Source: Corynebacterium accolens (GTDB lineage: Bacteria > Actinomycetota > Actinomycetes > Mycobacteriales > Mycobacteriaceae). From it: a stretch of DNA of 64,000 nt. The position numbers and the translations under genes are program-made. Every line of letters begins with the position of its first letter. The stretch's first letter is position 1. Below are positions 49,213 to 57,554 of this stretch, one piece after another. Location of the stretch: the NCBI RefSeq assembly GCF_023520795.1, contig NZ_CP046605.1, positions 1-64,000 of the forward strand, in the 5' to 3' direction. The notes under the pieces are model-generated. The model was given only the letters and a program-made list of their open reading frames with translations, made no database searches and was not told the DNA's origin.

Positions 49213-49931
49213 GGTTGCCCCACCCGGTAGCCCACGCCACGCACGGTGTCGATAAACCCCCGGCCCCGGGTGTCGGTGCCGAGCTTGCGACGCAAGTTGC
49301 CGATGTGGACATCGACGATGCGTTCATCACCGACCCAGGTGGTGTCCCAGACCTCGGTGACCAGGTCGTGGCGGGTCAGCACCTGGCCGGGGCGCAGGGC
49401 CAGGGCAACCAGCAGCTCGAACTCCGTGCGGGTGAGCTCCACGGTCGTCTCCCCCACCCGCACCTGATGGGCGACGGGGTCAAGGATGAGGTCACCAACG
49501 ATCAAGGGGGTGGTCACCTGCGGTGGGGTGGTGCTGGTGCGCGGGCGGCGCAGCACCGCATGCACCCGGGTCACCAGTTCCCGGATGCTAAAAGGTTTGG
49601 TGATGTAGTCATCCGCCCCCAAGGTCAAACCGCTGATCTTGTCGTCCTCGCTGCCACGCGCGGTGAGCATGAGGATGTAGCAGTCCGAGAAGGTGCGGAT
49701 CCGTCGGCACACCTCCAGGCCGTCGAGTTCGGGCAGCCCCAGATCCAGCACCACAACATCAGGGGAAAAGCGACGAGCCTCGTCCACGGCCTGGGTGCCG
49801 GTGTGAGCCTGGCGGGTATCGAAGCCGGCCCTGATGAGGTAGGAGGCCACCATCTGAGCCAGGGGTTGTTCATCATCGACGACCAGCACCCGCCCCGGGG
49901 GCGTGGCGGTGGTCGGTGTGCGGTCAGCCAT
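49209..49931 (-). CDS. copR: OmpR-family response regulator, CopR-like
   Basis: Transcription activator phosphorylated by CopS. The 240-residue protein has a receiver domain (about 15-130) with VLVVDDEQ acidic pair, phospho-Asp in VVVLDLGLPELDG and Lys in YITKPFS, and an OmpR winged helix (about 145-238, ELTRTEFELLVALALRPGQVLTR). The start at 49931 fits the family; the frame is open to 50048 but that covers the regulatory box. The CopR box at 49991-50010 lies 60 bases upstream. Confidence 0.92.
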   Translation of the reverse strand: MADRTPTTATPPGRVLVVDDEQPLAQMVASYLIRAGFDTRQAHTGTQAVDEARRFSPDVVVLDLGLPELDGLEVCRRIRTFSDCYILMLTARGSEDDKISGLTLGADDYITKPFSIRELVTRVHAVLRRPRTSTTPPQVTTPLIVGDLILDPVAHQVRVGETTVELTRTEFELLVALALRPGQVLTRHDLVTEVWDTTWVGDERIVDVHIGNLRRKLGTDTRGRGFIDTVRGVGYRVGQP

Positions 49932-49990
49932 AGGCCCCAGTATTGCTCCGGTCAGGGGGGAATACCACCCTCGCTCAGTGCCCGGCGGGG

Positions 49991-50010
49991 CAATCTTCAT
50001 CAAATCTTCA
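49991..50010 (-). promoter_or_regulatory. CopR box
   Basis: On the minus strand the site reads TGAAGATTTGATGAAGATTG. The CopR target in C. glutamicum is a tandem 9-mer TGAAGATTT separated by 2 bases; this site matches all but the last base. It lies in the 405-base divergent gap between copR and cueP and could drive both directions. The rest of the gap holds no gene; an AAGGAG site precedes cueP. Confidence 0.8.
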
Positions 50011-50336
50011 AACATCACCCTTCGACTGCCGTCACCCTTGTGCCCCACCCCGGGCCGGCGGCATCGCCTCCCCTGGTCGGTTCAGCAGGCGCCACCAGGG
50101 ATTTCACTGCCTGCACCGCATACCCGGGGCGGGTAGAAGGACATCGCCCACGGCTGTGGGGTGGTGTCCCGGTGGTGACCCAGCCCACCGAATCCACCCC
50201 CCTTTTCGCCCTGTTATAAGGCTGTGAGCAGGGCTTTTGATTTCTAGTCCGTCAGGCACCCGTGCTAGATAAAGATATGACATCGACCTTGAGGCGGTGT
50301 CTTCTCACGGTCTTACCACGATCCAAGGAGATTGAC

Positions 50337-50912
50337 GTGAAACGAGCAGCGATCGCAGCCGCCGCCCTTGCCCTCGCCCTCACGGGGTGTTCGGCCGCCG
50401 ACCCGGAACCCACCGCCGACGGGACGGTGTCCCGGGATACATTCCTGACTACCTATGGCCTGGCCGCCATGGACGCGGTGGAGATCATTGATCACCTCGA
50501 CCGGCAGAAGGTCACTGAGCGTCCCACGGATCTGATCGCTTCAGTGCGTGCCGATGAACTGCTGCTCTCGAGCGATGACCAGGAAGTCGTGGTCGATCTT
50601 CCCGACAATCAGACGTATGTCTCGATCGCGCCCTATCTCACCTCCACCCACGACTGCTTCTACCACAGCCTCACGACCTGCCTGGGGGAACTCGACAATG
50701 AGGATATCCAGATCACGATCACCGATGAGGCGACCGGTGAGGTGCTGGTGGACGAGGCGACAACCACCTTCGACAACGGGTTTATTGGCTTCTGGCTTCC
50801 CGATGATGCCACCGGCCTGATTGAGGTCAGCTACCAGGGGCGTACCGGCACCGCGGAGTTTTCCACCGCCGACGATGGTGCCACCTGTGTCACAGACCTG
50901 CACCTGACGTGA
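50337..50912 (+). CDS. cueP: CueP-family copper-binding lipoprotein
   Basis: Extracytoplasmic copper-binding protein. I start it at GTG 50337, 6 bases after AAGGAG, giving a lipoprotein signal VKRAAIAAAALALALTGCSA. The 191-residue protein matches CueP: an N-terminal helix region with LDRQKVTERP, then beta-sandwich with the Cys pair CFYHSLTTCLGEL and a late Cys in GATCVTDLHL, corresponding to the copper-ligating Cys of Salmonella CueP. It is 71 bases before the multicopper oxidase gene and probably in its operon under CopR. Confidence 0.85.
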   Translation: MKRAAIAAAALALALTGCSAADPEPTADGTVSRDTFLTTYGLAAMDAVEIIDHLDRQKVTERPTDLIASVRADELLLSSDDQEVVVDLPDNQTYVSIAPYLTSTHDCFYHSLTTCLGELDNEDIQITITDEATGEVLVDEATTTFDNGFIGFWLPDDATGLIEVSYQGRTGTAEFSTADDGATCVTDLHLT

Positions 50913-50983
50913 TGGCTCAGCAGGGTCCTCACCTGCGCCTGTCTCCCGTGTCACTGAAATCTAACACCAAGGAAGGTTAAATC

Positions 50984-52465
50984 ATGATGAATGGATTTTC
51001 CCGACGACAGTTTCTGCTCGGCGGGCTCGTCCTCGCCGGCACCGGGGCCGTGGCCGCCTGCACCAGCGACCCTGGACCCGCTGCCTCGGCACCAGGTTCC
51101 TCTCTTCGCCCCACTCCCACCCCCACTGCGCTCGGTGAGCCGACGGTGCGCCGGACACTGACCGCCCGGCCCCTCTCTCTGGATATCGGCGGCATCGAAG
51201 CCAAGACGTGGGGATACGTCTCTGACACCGGGGATGCGGCCATTGAGGCCACCGCCGGCGACGTCCTCCAGGTCGATATCACCAATGAACTTCCTGAGAG
51301 CACCTCCATCCACTGGCATGGTATCGCACTCCACAACGCAGCCGACGGTGTGCCCGGCATGACCCAGGACCCCATTGAACCTGGCGAGTCTTTCTCCTAT
51401 GTTTTTGAAGTCCCCCACAGTGGCACCTACTTCTACCATTCCCACTCCGGCCTGCAGCTTGATCGCGGCCTCCACGCCCCACTGATCGTCCGTGACCCGC
51501 AAGACGCTGAGGACCAGGACGTCGAGTGGACCATCGTGCTCGACGACTGGGTCGATGGCATTCAGGGCACTCCCGACGATGAGCTCGACAAGCTCACCGG
51601 AATGGGTTCAGGCCACCATAACGGGAAGAAGGGAATGGGAGGTCACGGCCAGATGATGCACGGCACCCCGGACCGGGTACTGGGCGGGGATGCCGGCGAT
51701 GTGATGTATCCGCACTACCTCATCAACGGACGTATCCCCCGTGCTCACCGGACCTTCGAGGCTCGCCCGGGCGACAAGGCCCGCCTGCGGTTTATCAACT
51801 CCGGCGGTGACACCATCTTCAAGGTGGCCCTCGGTGGTCACCGCATGACCGTCACCCACACCGACGGCTTCCCCGTCCAGCCTCGGGAGACCGAATCGAT
51901 CTACCTGTCGATGGGCGAGCGTGTCGACGTCGAGGTCATCCTCGGCGACGGCATCTTCCCGCTCACGGCTTTGGCGGTGGGTAAGGACGACCGCGCCTTC
52001 GCCGTCATCCGCACCGCCGGCGGCCAGGCCCCCCACCCCGATGTCGACTTCCCCGAGTTGTCGTCCACCGGACTGCTTCTGTCCTCCCTGAAGCCAGCAG
52101 ACCGTGCACTCCTGCCCGAGGACACACCAGACCGAGAAGTCAGTATCGACCTGGGCGGGCAGATGATGCCGTATGAATGGAGCATTCTCACCGACGGCCA
52201 ATCCTCCTCCGCGACCGTGCAGGAGGGCCAGCGCCTGCGGATGGTCATGCGCAACAGAACCATGATGCCCCATCCCATGCACATCCACGGCCACACGTGG
52301 GCGCTGCCCGGCAGCGGCGGGCTACGCAAGGACACCGTCCTTCTCCGCCACGGTGAAACCATGATCGCCGACCTGATCGCTGACAACCCCGGTGAGTGGG
52401 CATTTCACTGCCATAACGCCTATCACCTGGAAACCGGGATGTTCAGCTCGCTTCGCTACGAGTAA
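50984..52465 (+). CDS. Multicopper oxidase (laccase/CueO-like), Tat-exported
   Basis: Oxidises Cu(I) to less toxic Cu(II) outside the membrane. The 493-residue protein has a Tat signal (FSRRQFLLGG) with a possible lipobox VAAC, three cupredoxin domains and all four copper motifs: HWHG at 110-113, HSHSG at 152-156, HPMHIHGHTW from 430 and HCHNAYHLETGM from 475, so the trinuclear centre and the type 1 site with axial Met are complete. A Met/His/Gly/Lys loop (GSGHHNGKKGMGGHGQMMHG) around residue 210 may bind extra copper, as in CueO. Confidence 0.93.
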   Translation: MMNGFSRRQFLLGGLVLAGTGAVAACTSDPGPAASAPGSSLRPTPTPTALGEPTVRRTLTARPLSLDIGGIEAKTWGYVSDTGDAAIEATAGDVLQVDITNELPESTSIHWHGIALHNAADGVPGMTQDPIEPGESFSYVFEVPHSGTYFYHSHSGLQLDRGLHAPLIVRDPQDAEDQDVEWTIVLDDWVDGIQGTPDDELDKLTGMGSGHHNGKKGMGGHGQMMHGTPDRVLGGDAGDVMYPHYLINGRIPRAHRTFEARPGDKARLRFINSGGDTIFKVALGGHRMTVTHTDGFPVQPRETESIYLSMGERVDVEVILGDGIFPLTALAVGKDDRAFAVIRTAGGQAPHPDVDFPELSSTGLLLSSLKPADRALLPEDTPDREVSIDLGGQMMPYEWSILTDGQSSSATVQEGQRLRMVMRNRTMMPHPMHIHGHTWALPGSGGLRKDTVLLRHGETMIADLIADNPGEWAFHCHNAYHLETGMFSSLRYE

Positions 52466-52533
52466 CCCCCACAGCAGGGTTGAGTGCCGAGGTGGGCGGG
52501 GGTGTCCCCCGAGTAGTGGACACGGCGTTGGTG

Positions 52534-53846
52534 TGAAGTGTCCCAGGTTTTGTTCCGTTTGAGTAGATGGGAAAATCTGGAACATGCCGAGAAAATTTGA
52601 CCAGGATGCAAAGGACCGTGTGGTCCGTCTCGTGGAAGACCGCATCGTGGCGGAAAATATGTCGATGCGCCCCGCGTGCCAGGCAGTAGCCCCAAAGCTG
52701 GGGGTTTCATGGCACACGGCTCGTCAATGGACTTAAGCCTGCCCGCCGTGCAGGAAACATCCCAGAACCTGTACCTGAAGATTTGGCCGCCGAAAATGCC
52801 AGGCTGCGCCGTGAAAATCACCAGCTACGCGATACTAATGAGTTGTTGAAGGCTGCCTCGGCTTTTTTCGCCTCATGACTCGACCCGAAACGTTAAGAAA
52901 TGATCCGGTTCATCGATGAATACCGGAATCGTTTCTCTGCCCGAGTTCATTTGTAAGACGTTGAAAAATAACCGGGCTGGTGGGTTTATCACCTCGCGTG
53001 GGTATCGCCAGTCCAAGGCTCGCGGGTTAAGTGCTCGTCGACTTCGCGACGGGTGTTCTGGTTGAACGCATTAGTGCTGTTCATCGGGATAATTATGGTG
53101 TCTTAGGTGTGCGGAAAATGTGGCATGCTCTTCGCCGTGACGGAATCGATATCGGGCGTGAACAAACCGCCCGACTGATGCGCCTGGCTGGCGTTTCTGG
53201 CAAAGGCACAGGCGGATCACCAATCACAATCCGAAAAGCTAACGTGCCTGATTTGCGCCCAGATTTGGTCGAGCGTGAATTTAAAGCTCAAGGCCCGAAT
53301 AAACTGTGGGTGGCTGACATTACCTATGTACGGACACGAAAAGGATTCGTCTACACCGCGTTTGTCACCGACGTCTACTCCCGGCGGATCGTCGGGTGGG
53401 CGCTGTCAGATTCGATGCGGACCGAAGCTTTGCCGCTGCAAGCACTCAACCAAGCGACCCAAGAGTGCGAGGGAAACAACAGGTCTCATTCACCATTCGG
53501 ATCACGGCTCGCAGTACGTCAGCGTTGTCTACAACCAGCGCCTTTCCCAGCATGGCATTGCCGCTTCCACTGGGACTGTCGGTGACTCCTACGACAATGC
53601 TCTGGCTGAAAACGTTAACGGCCCCTCATAAGAACGAGCTAGTCCATACTCGCAGGTGGAATGACGTTGTAGAGGTAGAAATTGCGACATTCGAGTGGGT
53701 GTCATGGTGGAACGAGACTAGGCTCCACCAAAGCTTGGGATACCGAACCCCGGTCGAAGTGGAAACCGAGTTTTGGAAGCAGAACCCGCCACAGGCAATA
53801 ATAGAAATCAAGGCAAATGCCTAGGAACAAAACTCGGGGCACTTCA
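52534..53846. mobile_element. IS3-family insertion sequence, degraded
   Basis: About 1.3 kb between imperfect 23-bp inverted ends beginning TGAAGTG (52534-52556) and ending CACTTCA (53824-53846), with 20 of 23 positions matching; TG...CA ends are usual for IS3. No clear target duplication. It carries a multiply frameshifted orfA-orfB transposase. Together with the IS6 element it brackets the copper genes. Confidence 0.85.
52584..53824 (+). pseudogene. Degraded IS3-family transposase (orfA-orfB)
   Basis: OrfA starts MPRKFDQDAKDRVVRLVED at 52584 and breaks by a one-base insertion near 52732; its leucine-zipper part continues in another frame to NELLKAASAFFAS. OrfB begins MIRFIDEYRNRF near 52900, is broken near 52940 and 53045, resumes as VLVERISAVHRDNYGVLGVRK and holds the DDE segments KLWVADITYVRTRKGFVYTA and VSWWNETRLHQSLGYRTPVE, broken again near 53470. 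It cannot make an active protein. Confidence 0.88.
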
Positions 53847-54098
53847 TTCCTTGGCGGAGTATGCAATGCCGTTCAGGTGGCTGCACTGCGAATCATCGTG
53901 GTGGGAACCGTACCTGATGGGGTGAAGCCCAAAGCCCTTTCTACGATGGGATCGATAAATAGCTCTGCAATGCTTATTGGATACATCATTGGGGCGCCAA
54001 TCGTAAGTGCCATCGGCCCAGCCGCGGCACTGGCCGTATCCGGAATTGGAACCTCGGTGCTCACAGTAGGACCAGTCCTGAAACACCGTTTGCACTGA
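53847..54098 (+). pseudogene. C-terminal remnant of an MFS transporter
   Basis: After the IS end the frame reads GVCNAVQVAALRIIVVGTVP, then STMGSINSSAMLIGYIIGAP and a final hydrophobic helix, the layout of the last three helices of an MFS transporter. There is no N-terminal part on the other side of the IS. It probably marks the original host gene at the right edge of the island. Confidence 0.65.
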
Positions 54099-54113
54099 TG
54101 CCCATGCGCGCAC

Positions 54114-54695
54114 CTAGTTGCTGTTTTTCTGCTTTTTCGTGCGCAGCATGTCCATGCTCATTACGGCGCCGATGATGGCTGCGTGTTGTTGCTCGTTGAG
54201 GTCTGGCGCGATCCGCAGGAGATACGTGTTTTTACCCATGAAGTAGTTGCCCATGCCGGTCCACTTATTGGAGACATCGGCAAGCTGGCGATCCTGGGAG
54301 GTGATGGTGAGGTTCCAATCCCAGAAATCGCCGTGCACTTCGACGTCGGCAAAGCCCTCCATTGTTAATTTCATCTTGGTTTTGAACATGGAGAAGCGCT
54401 TGGTGATAACGGCCATGGGCTGTTCAATTCCCGGTAGGTGTACTTCGTAGGTATCCCGCAAAAAATTCGGCGGATCCGAGATCGTCATGACTGTTTGTTG
54501 GGGGTTGCCTTCGGCATCCGTGAGTGCGACCTCCAAGCTACGGGAGGGTTTAAACACCATTTCCTTAAGGCTGGTGGATTGCACGATGGTGCCCACTGGG
54601 GTCCCGTTGACATCAGAAATCATGAATCGATCCTTGAGGAGGGACTTGGTCTGGGAAATAACCAGCTCGTTGAGCGTGAATAAGTTTTGCATCAT
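54114..54695 (-). CDS. LURP-one/phospholipid scramblase-like protein
   Basis: A 193-residue soluble protein with the 12-stranded tubby-like barrel pattern of LURP-one-related and scramblase-related proteins: LKDRFMISDVNGTPVGTI, MVFKPSRSLEVAL, KRFSMFKTKMKL and DFWDWNLTITSQDRQLADVSNKWTG. Function in bacteria is unknown. The ATG at 54695 is chosen over an in-frame TTG 9 bases upstream. It carries a CATCGGCAAGC 11-mer at 54275. It is downstream of the HNH gene with a 28-base gap. Confidence 0.75.
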   Translation of the reverse strand: MMQNLFTLNELVISQTKSLLKDRFMISDVNGTPVGTIVQSTSLKEMVFKPSRSLEVALTDAEGNPQQTVMTISDPPNFLRDTYEVHLPGIEQPMAVITKRFSMFKTKMKLTMEGFADVEVHGDFWDWNLTITSQDRQLADVSNKWTGMGNYFMGKNTYLLRIAPDLNEQQHAAIIGAVMSMDMLRTKKQKNSN

Positions 54696-54723
54696 GCCAG
54701 CCAATGTATGGCAGTGGGCGTTT

Positions 54724-55920
54724 TTAATCCTCCTCCCTAGGGGTGGTTTTTGCTTCTTCCTGTGCTTGGTGGGCCTCCTCGTAGGCTCGCGCGCGGTGGG
54801 CGGTCATGGTTTGTGCAAAAGTTTGCACCCAATTCTTATTCTTTTCTGCCAGTGGGCCGGAAGGCTCGGTGACGGTCCAGGTGCCGTCTTCGAAGAGCCA
54901 AATAATGTCCCGGGTGTGTGGGTCCATGACGTAGAAGACGCGGCCATCGGTCTTTATGTTGTGGTGGTGCTGGCACAGGCAGGCAAGGTTTGCGGGAGTC
55001 GTCGGCCCGCCATCCGCGTGGTTGATGCGGTGATCCTTTTGGCACACCGTGGCAGGGCGGTTGCAGCCTGGGTAGCGGCAGGTGCCGTCGAATCCTTCGA
55101 GGTAGGCTGCCATATCCGGCGGGGTTACGTATCCCTTTACCTCTTTATCCGGGTTCATTTCCCGGATCTTGGAGTAGGGCAGCGCGTTGGAGCGCGCTGG
55201 GTCGAGCCACCCAACGGATTCAATGAATGCGGGGGAGTTGGGGACATCGGTTGCCTTGTAGGCATTCAGGATGACCTGGGGCGCTTCGGTATTGCCGGTG
55301 AGGAGGGAAATGGCGGCATCGGCAAGCGAGCAATCCAGCTTGAGCGCAGTCTCCTTGATGCACTTATCGACGCACGCCATCACCGAGGGATCCGCGCTCA
55401 GCGTCATCGCCGTGGTATTGTTTCCCCAATTCTCCATGGTGTAGCGCGGCTGGGTCGGCCCCTTCTTGACCGCAAGGGTGTCATCTTCGAGGTTGATGAG
55501 CTCATTAATCTTCCTTTTAATCTGCGCTTGCGTCCGCATGGCCTGGTTGGCGCGGGTGGGAGTGAGGTAGGCGGTGAGCTGCTCATCGATGCGCGCGATT
55601 ACCTCCGGGGTCGGGTTGCCCAGGCGGTTAAGGGATTTATTGATGGCAATGAGGCGGTCTAAATCTAAGTGATAGAGCTCGTGTTGCAGCTCTTTCAGCT
55701 GCGGGAGCTCTTCCAGGCGGTACAGGGCCATCAGGATATGGCCGATTCGCCCTTCATTAACTCCGGTGGTGCGGTAGAGGGATTGGGTGACTAATTCGAA
55801 ATCAGAATCGAGATCGGGGATCTGTTCAGTCCAGAACTCGTATTCAGTCTTCCGCATTTCAAAAGCTAAGCGTGTAGTGGGGTCTTTGGTGTTGGTCGTG
55901 GAAAAGTAGGGATCTTCCAT
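54724..55920 (-). CDS. HNH endonuclease with DUF222-like N-terminal domain
   Basis: A 398-residue protein of the large actinobacterial family that joins a helical N-terminal region (about 1-260, DUF222-like) to an HNH nuclease domain (about 280-325). The nuclease reads CRYPGCNRPATVCQKDHRIN then GGPTTPANLACLCQHHHNIKT, with zinc Cys pairs and the D-H...N...H active-site residues intact. Such genes occur in many copies in actinobacterial genomes and their role is unproven. It carries a CATCGGCAAGC 11-mer at 55317. Confidence 0.85.
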   Translation of the reverse strand: MEDPYFSTTNTKDPTTRLAFEMRKTEYEFWTEQIPDLDSDFELVTQSLYRTTGVNEGRIGHILMALYRLEELPQLKELQHELYHLDLDRLIAINKSLNRLGNPTPEVIARIDEQLTAYLTPTRANQAMRTQAQIKRKINELINLEDDTLAVKKGPTQPRYTMENWGNNTTAMTLSADPSVMACVDKCIKETALKLDCSLADAAISLLTGNTEAPQVILNAYKATDVPNSPAFIESVGWLDPARSNALPYSKIREMNPDKEVKGYVTPPDMAAYLEGFDGTCRYPGCNRPATVCQKDHRINHADGGPTTPANLACLCQHHHNIKTDGRVFYVMDPHTRDIIWLFEDGTWTVTEPSGPLAEKNKNWVQTFAQTMTAHRARAYEEAHQAQEEAKTTPREED

Positions 55921-56085
55921 GGCGCTTAAAACCTAAATTTGTTGTGTGAACGTGTGTACGAAAAACACTATAGAACACCCGCCGGACATTCGCCTGTTTT
56001 AACGTGTTTTCGCAGGTAGAACTGCATATTCTTCGGTCAGGATAACCAGCTTAAAAGCAAAATTATGTGCTAGCTTGAGGAAGGT

Positions 56086-56427
56086 ATGAGTCAGGAGCAG
56101 GACACGCAGGAAGAACCCGGCCGCGCGTGGTGGCAGTGGTGGGCGCCTTTGGCGATGATCGCTAACTTCCTGGTGCTCCCGCCGGCGATTTACCAGGCGG
56201 TTTCCGGCACGGTATTGCTCGGCATCATGGGTGGGCTTACCGTGCTTATTGCTTTTATCGATGCCGCCACATTCCGCTACTCATGGACCATCTTCTGGGT
56301 TGCGGGCATCGCCTATTTCGCGGCCATGGAGATGTACTTCAACGAGGGGACATGGATTTACCTGCCGGTAGTGGTCCTTTTGGCGTTGGGTGCTAGCAAA
56401 TTGGGCGCCAAGTTGAGGAAGCGCTGA
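56086..56427 (+). CDS. Small membrane protein, function unknown
   Basis: A 113-residue protein with an acidic N-terminus (MSQEQDTQEEPGRAWW) and three or four membrane helices (about 20-38, 42-60, 65-85, 88-106). No family recognised. Its stop overlaps the next ATG by 1 base (TGATG), so it is the first gene of a three-gene operon with the zinc-finger protein. Confidence 0.7.
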   Translation: MSQEQDTQEEPGRAWWQWWAPLAMIANFLVLPPAIYQAVSGTVLLGIMGGLTVLIAFIDAATFRYSWTIFWVAGIAYFAAMEMYFNEGTWIYLPVVVLLALGASKLGAKLRKR

Positions 56428-57257
56428 TGGAAATCTGGCGGTTGGATCACCCTGAGGCTGGCCTGCTCGAGGTTGAGCGCGGCTACGATGCCGAGTTCGC
56501 TGAGCAGGGCGAATGGCCCAAGGAGCCGAAGGAATTTACGCCGGTGCTTGGCGATGCCCCCTTTATCCACCGCCTCCAGCTCTGGCGCAAGAATCCTGCA
56601 CCCCGCATGCAGATGGTGGTCAACGGCGAGGTTCGCAGCCGGCACGACAAGCCGCGTGGCGGCCGTTATTCATTGCAGAAGAATCTGGAAAACGATCTCT
56701 CATTCAGTGAGAATAGTGCGCCGCGGACTAAGCCTTATGTAGATATCCAAGCCACGCCCTTTGGGGAGATACAGGATGTCTACTACCGCGATGGGGAGGA
56801 GGCCGTGGCCTTTGATCCGCCGCCGGGCTCCTTGGGTGAAAAGCGGCGCCGGGCAATGGAAGAAAGCCCCTTCAAGCGCGTGCTGTATCCACTGCTCGGC
56901 GGGCTGGGGAAGTCCGGGTGGGCCATCGCGATGATTGTTTTGGCTCCTATTATTAGCCGCATCCTCTCGCGCTTGCTGCCGGATTGGGAGCTGCCAGATG
57001 TAGATTTTCCGGAGATTTACCTTCCGCTGCCAAATTTGCCGAACCTGCCGGAGCCACCGCAGATTACCTTGCCCGCGCCGCAGTTTGCGGTGCACTTTGA
57101 ACCGCCGGAGTGGGTGGTTTTCCTGATGGATTACAGCAGGGTGTGGATGCCTATAGTTATTGCCATCGCCATTGGGGTGATGGCGGTGCGCAATGCAAAG
57201 AAATCGGAGGCGAAGAAGAAGGAGTGGCAGAACCATGAAGATTCGCGGCGCGATTGA
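56427..57257 (+). CDS. Membrane protein with proline-rich extracytoplasmic loop, function unknown
   Basis: A 276-residue protein. A soluble N-terminal region (about 1-150) is followed by a helix (about 165-185), a proline-rich segment of repeating strands ELPDVDFPEIYLPLPNLPN, PEPPQITLPAPQF, and a second helix (about 235-255), ending in a Lys-rich cytosolic tail. No known domain. It overlaps the preceding gene by 1 base and the following zinc-finger gene by 23 bases, so the three products may work together. Confidence 0.7.
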   Translation: MEIWRLDHPEAGLLEVERGYDAEFAEQGEWPKEPKEFTPVLGDAPFIHRLQLWRKNPAPRMQMVVNGEVRSRHDKPRGGRYSLQKNLENDLSFSENSAPRTKPYVDIQATPFGEIQDVYYRDGEEAVAFDPPPGSLGEKRRRAMEESPFKRVLYPLLGGLGKSGWAIAMIVLAPIISRILSRLLPDWELPDVDFPEIYLPLPNLPNLPEPPQITLPAPQFAVHFEPPEWVVFLMDYSRVWMPIVIAIAIGVMAVRNAKKSEAKKKEWQNHEDSRRD

Positions 57258-57540
57258 TGCGGAGGGCCGGTGCAAGCATTGGCATTCCCCGCTCGACGTG
57301 GTGGCCAATAAGTGCGCGACCTGCGGCGAGTACTTCGCGTGCGCGCTGTGTCATGCGGAGCTGACGGATCATGAGTTTGGGCCCATGCTTGTCGATGCCC
57401 CCGCTGCGCTCTGCGGTTCCTGCGGCCTCGAGATGGATTACCGGCTGTATTCTGCTGTCGAGGCATGCCCGGAGTGTGGGCATATGTTTAATCCCGGCTG
57501 CAGTGCGCATGCCGGGATCTATTTTCAGGTCACCGCGTAA
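57235..57540 (+). CDS. CHY zinc-finger protein
   Basis: A 101-residue protein dominated by zinc ligands: RCKHWHSPLDVVANKC, CATCGEYFACALCHAEL, DHEF, CGSCGLEMDY and ACPECGHMFNPGCSAH, the CHY-type zinc-finger pattern that binds several zinc ions. ATG 57235 is behind AAGGAG. Bacterial CHY proteins are uncharacterised. It is the last gene of the three-gene operon. Confidence 0.85.
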   Translation: MKIRGAIDAEGRCKHWHSPLDVVANKCATCGEYFACALCHAELTDHEFGPMLVDAPAALCGSCGLEMDYRLYSAVEACPECGHMFNPGCSAHAGIYFQVTA

Positions 57541-57554
57541 AAGCGAGGGGAGTG

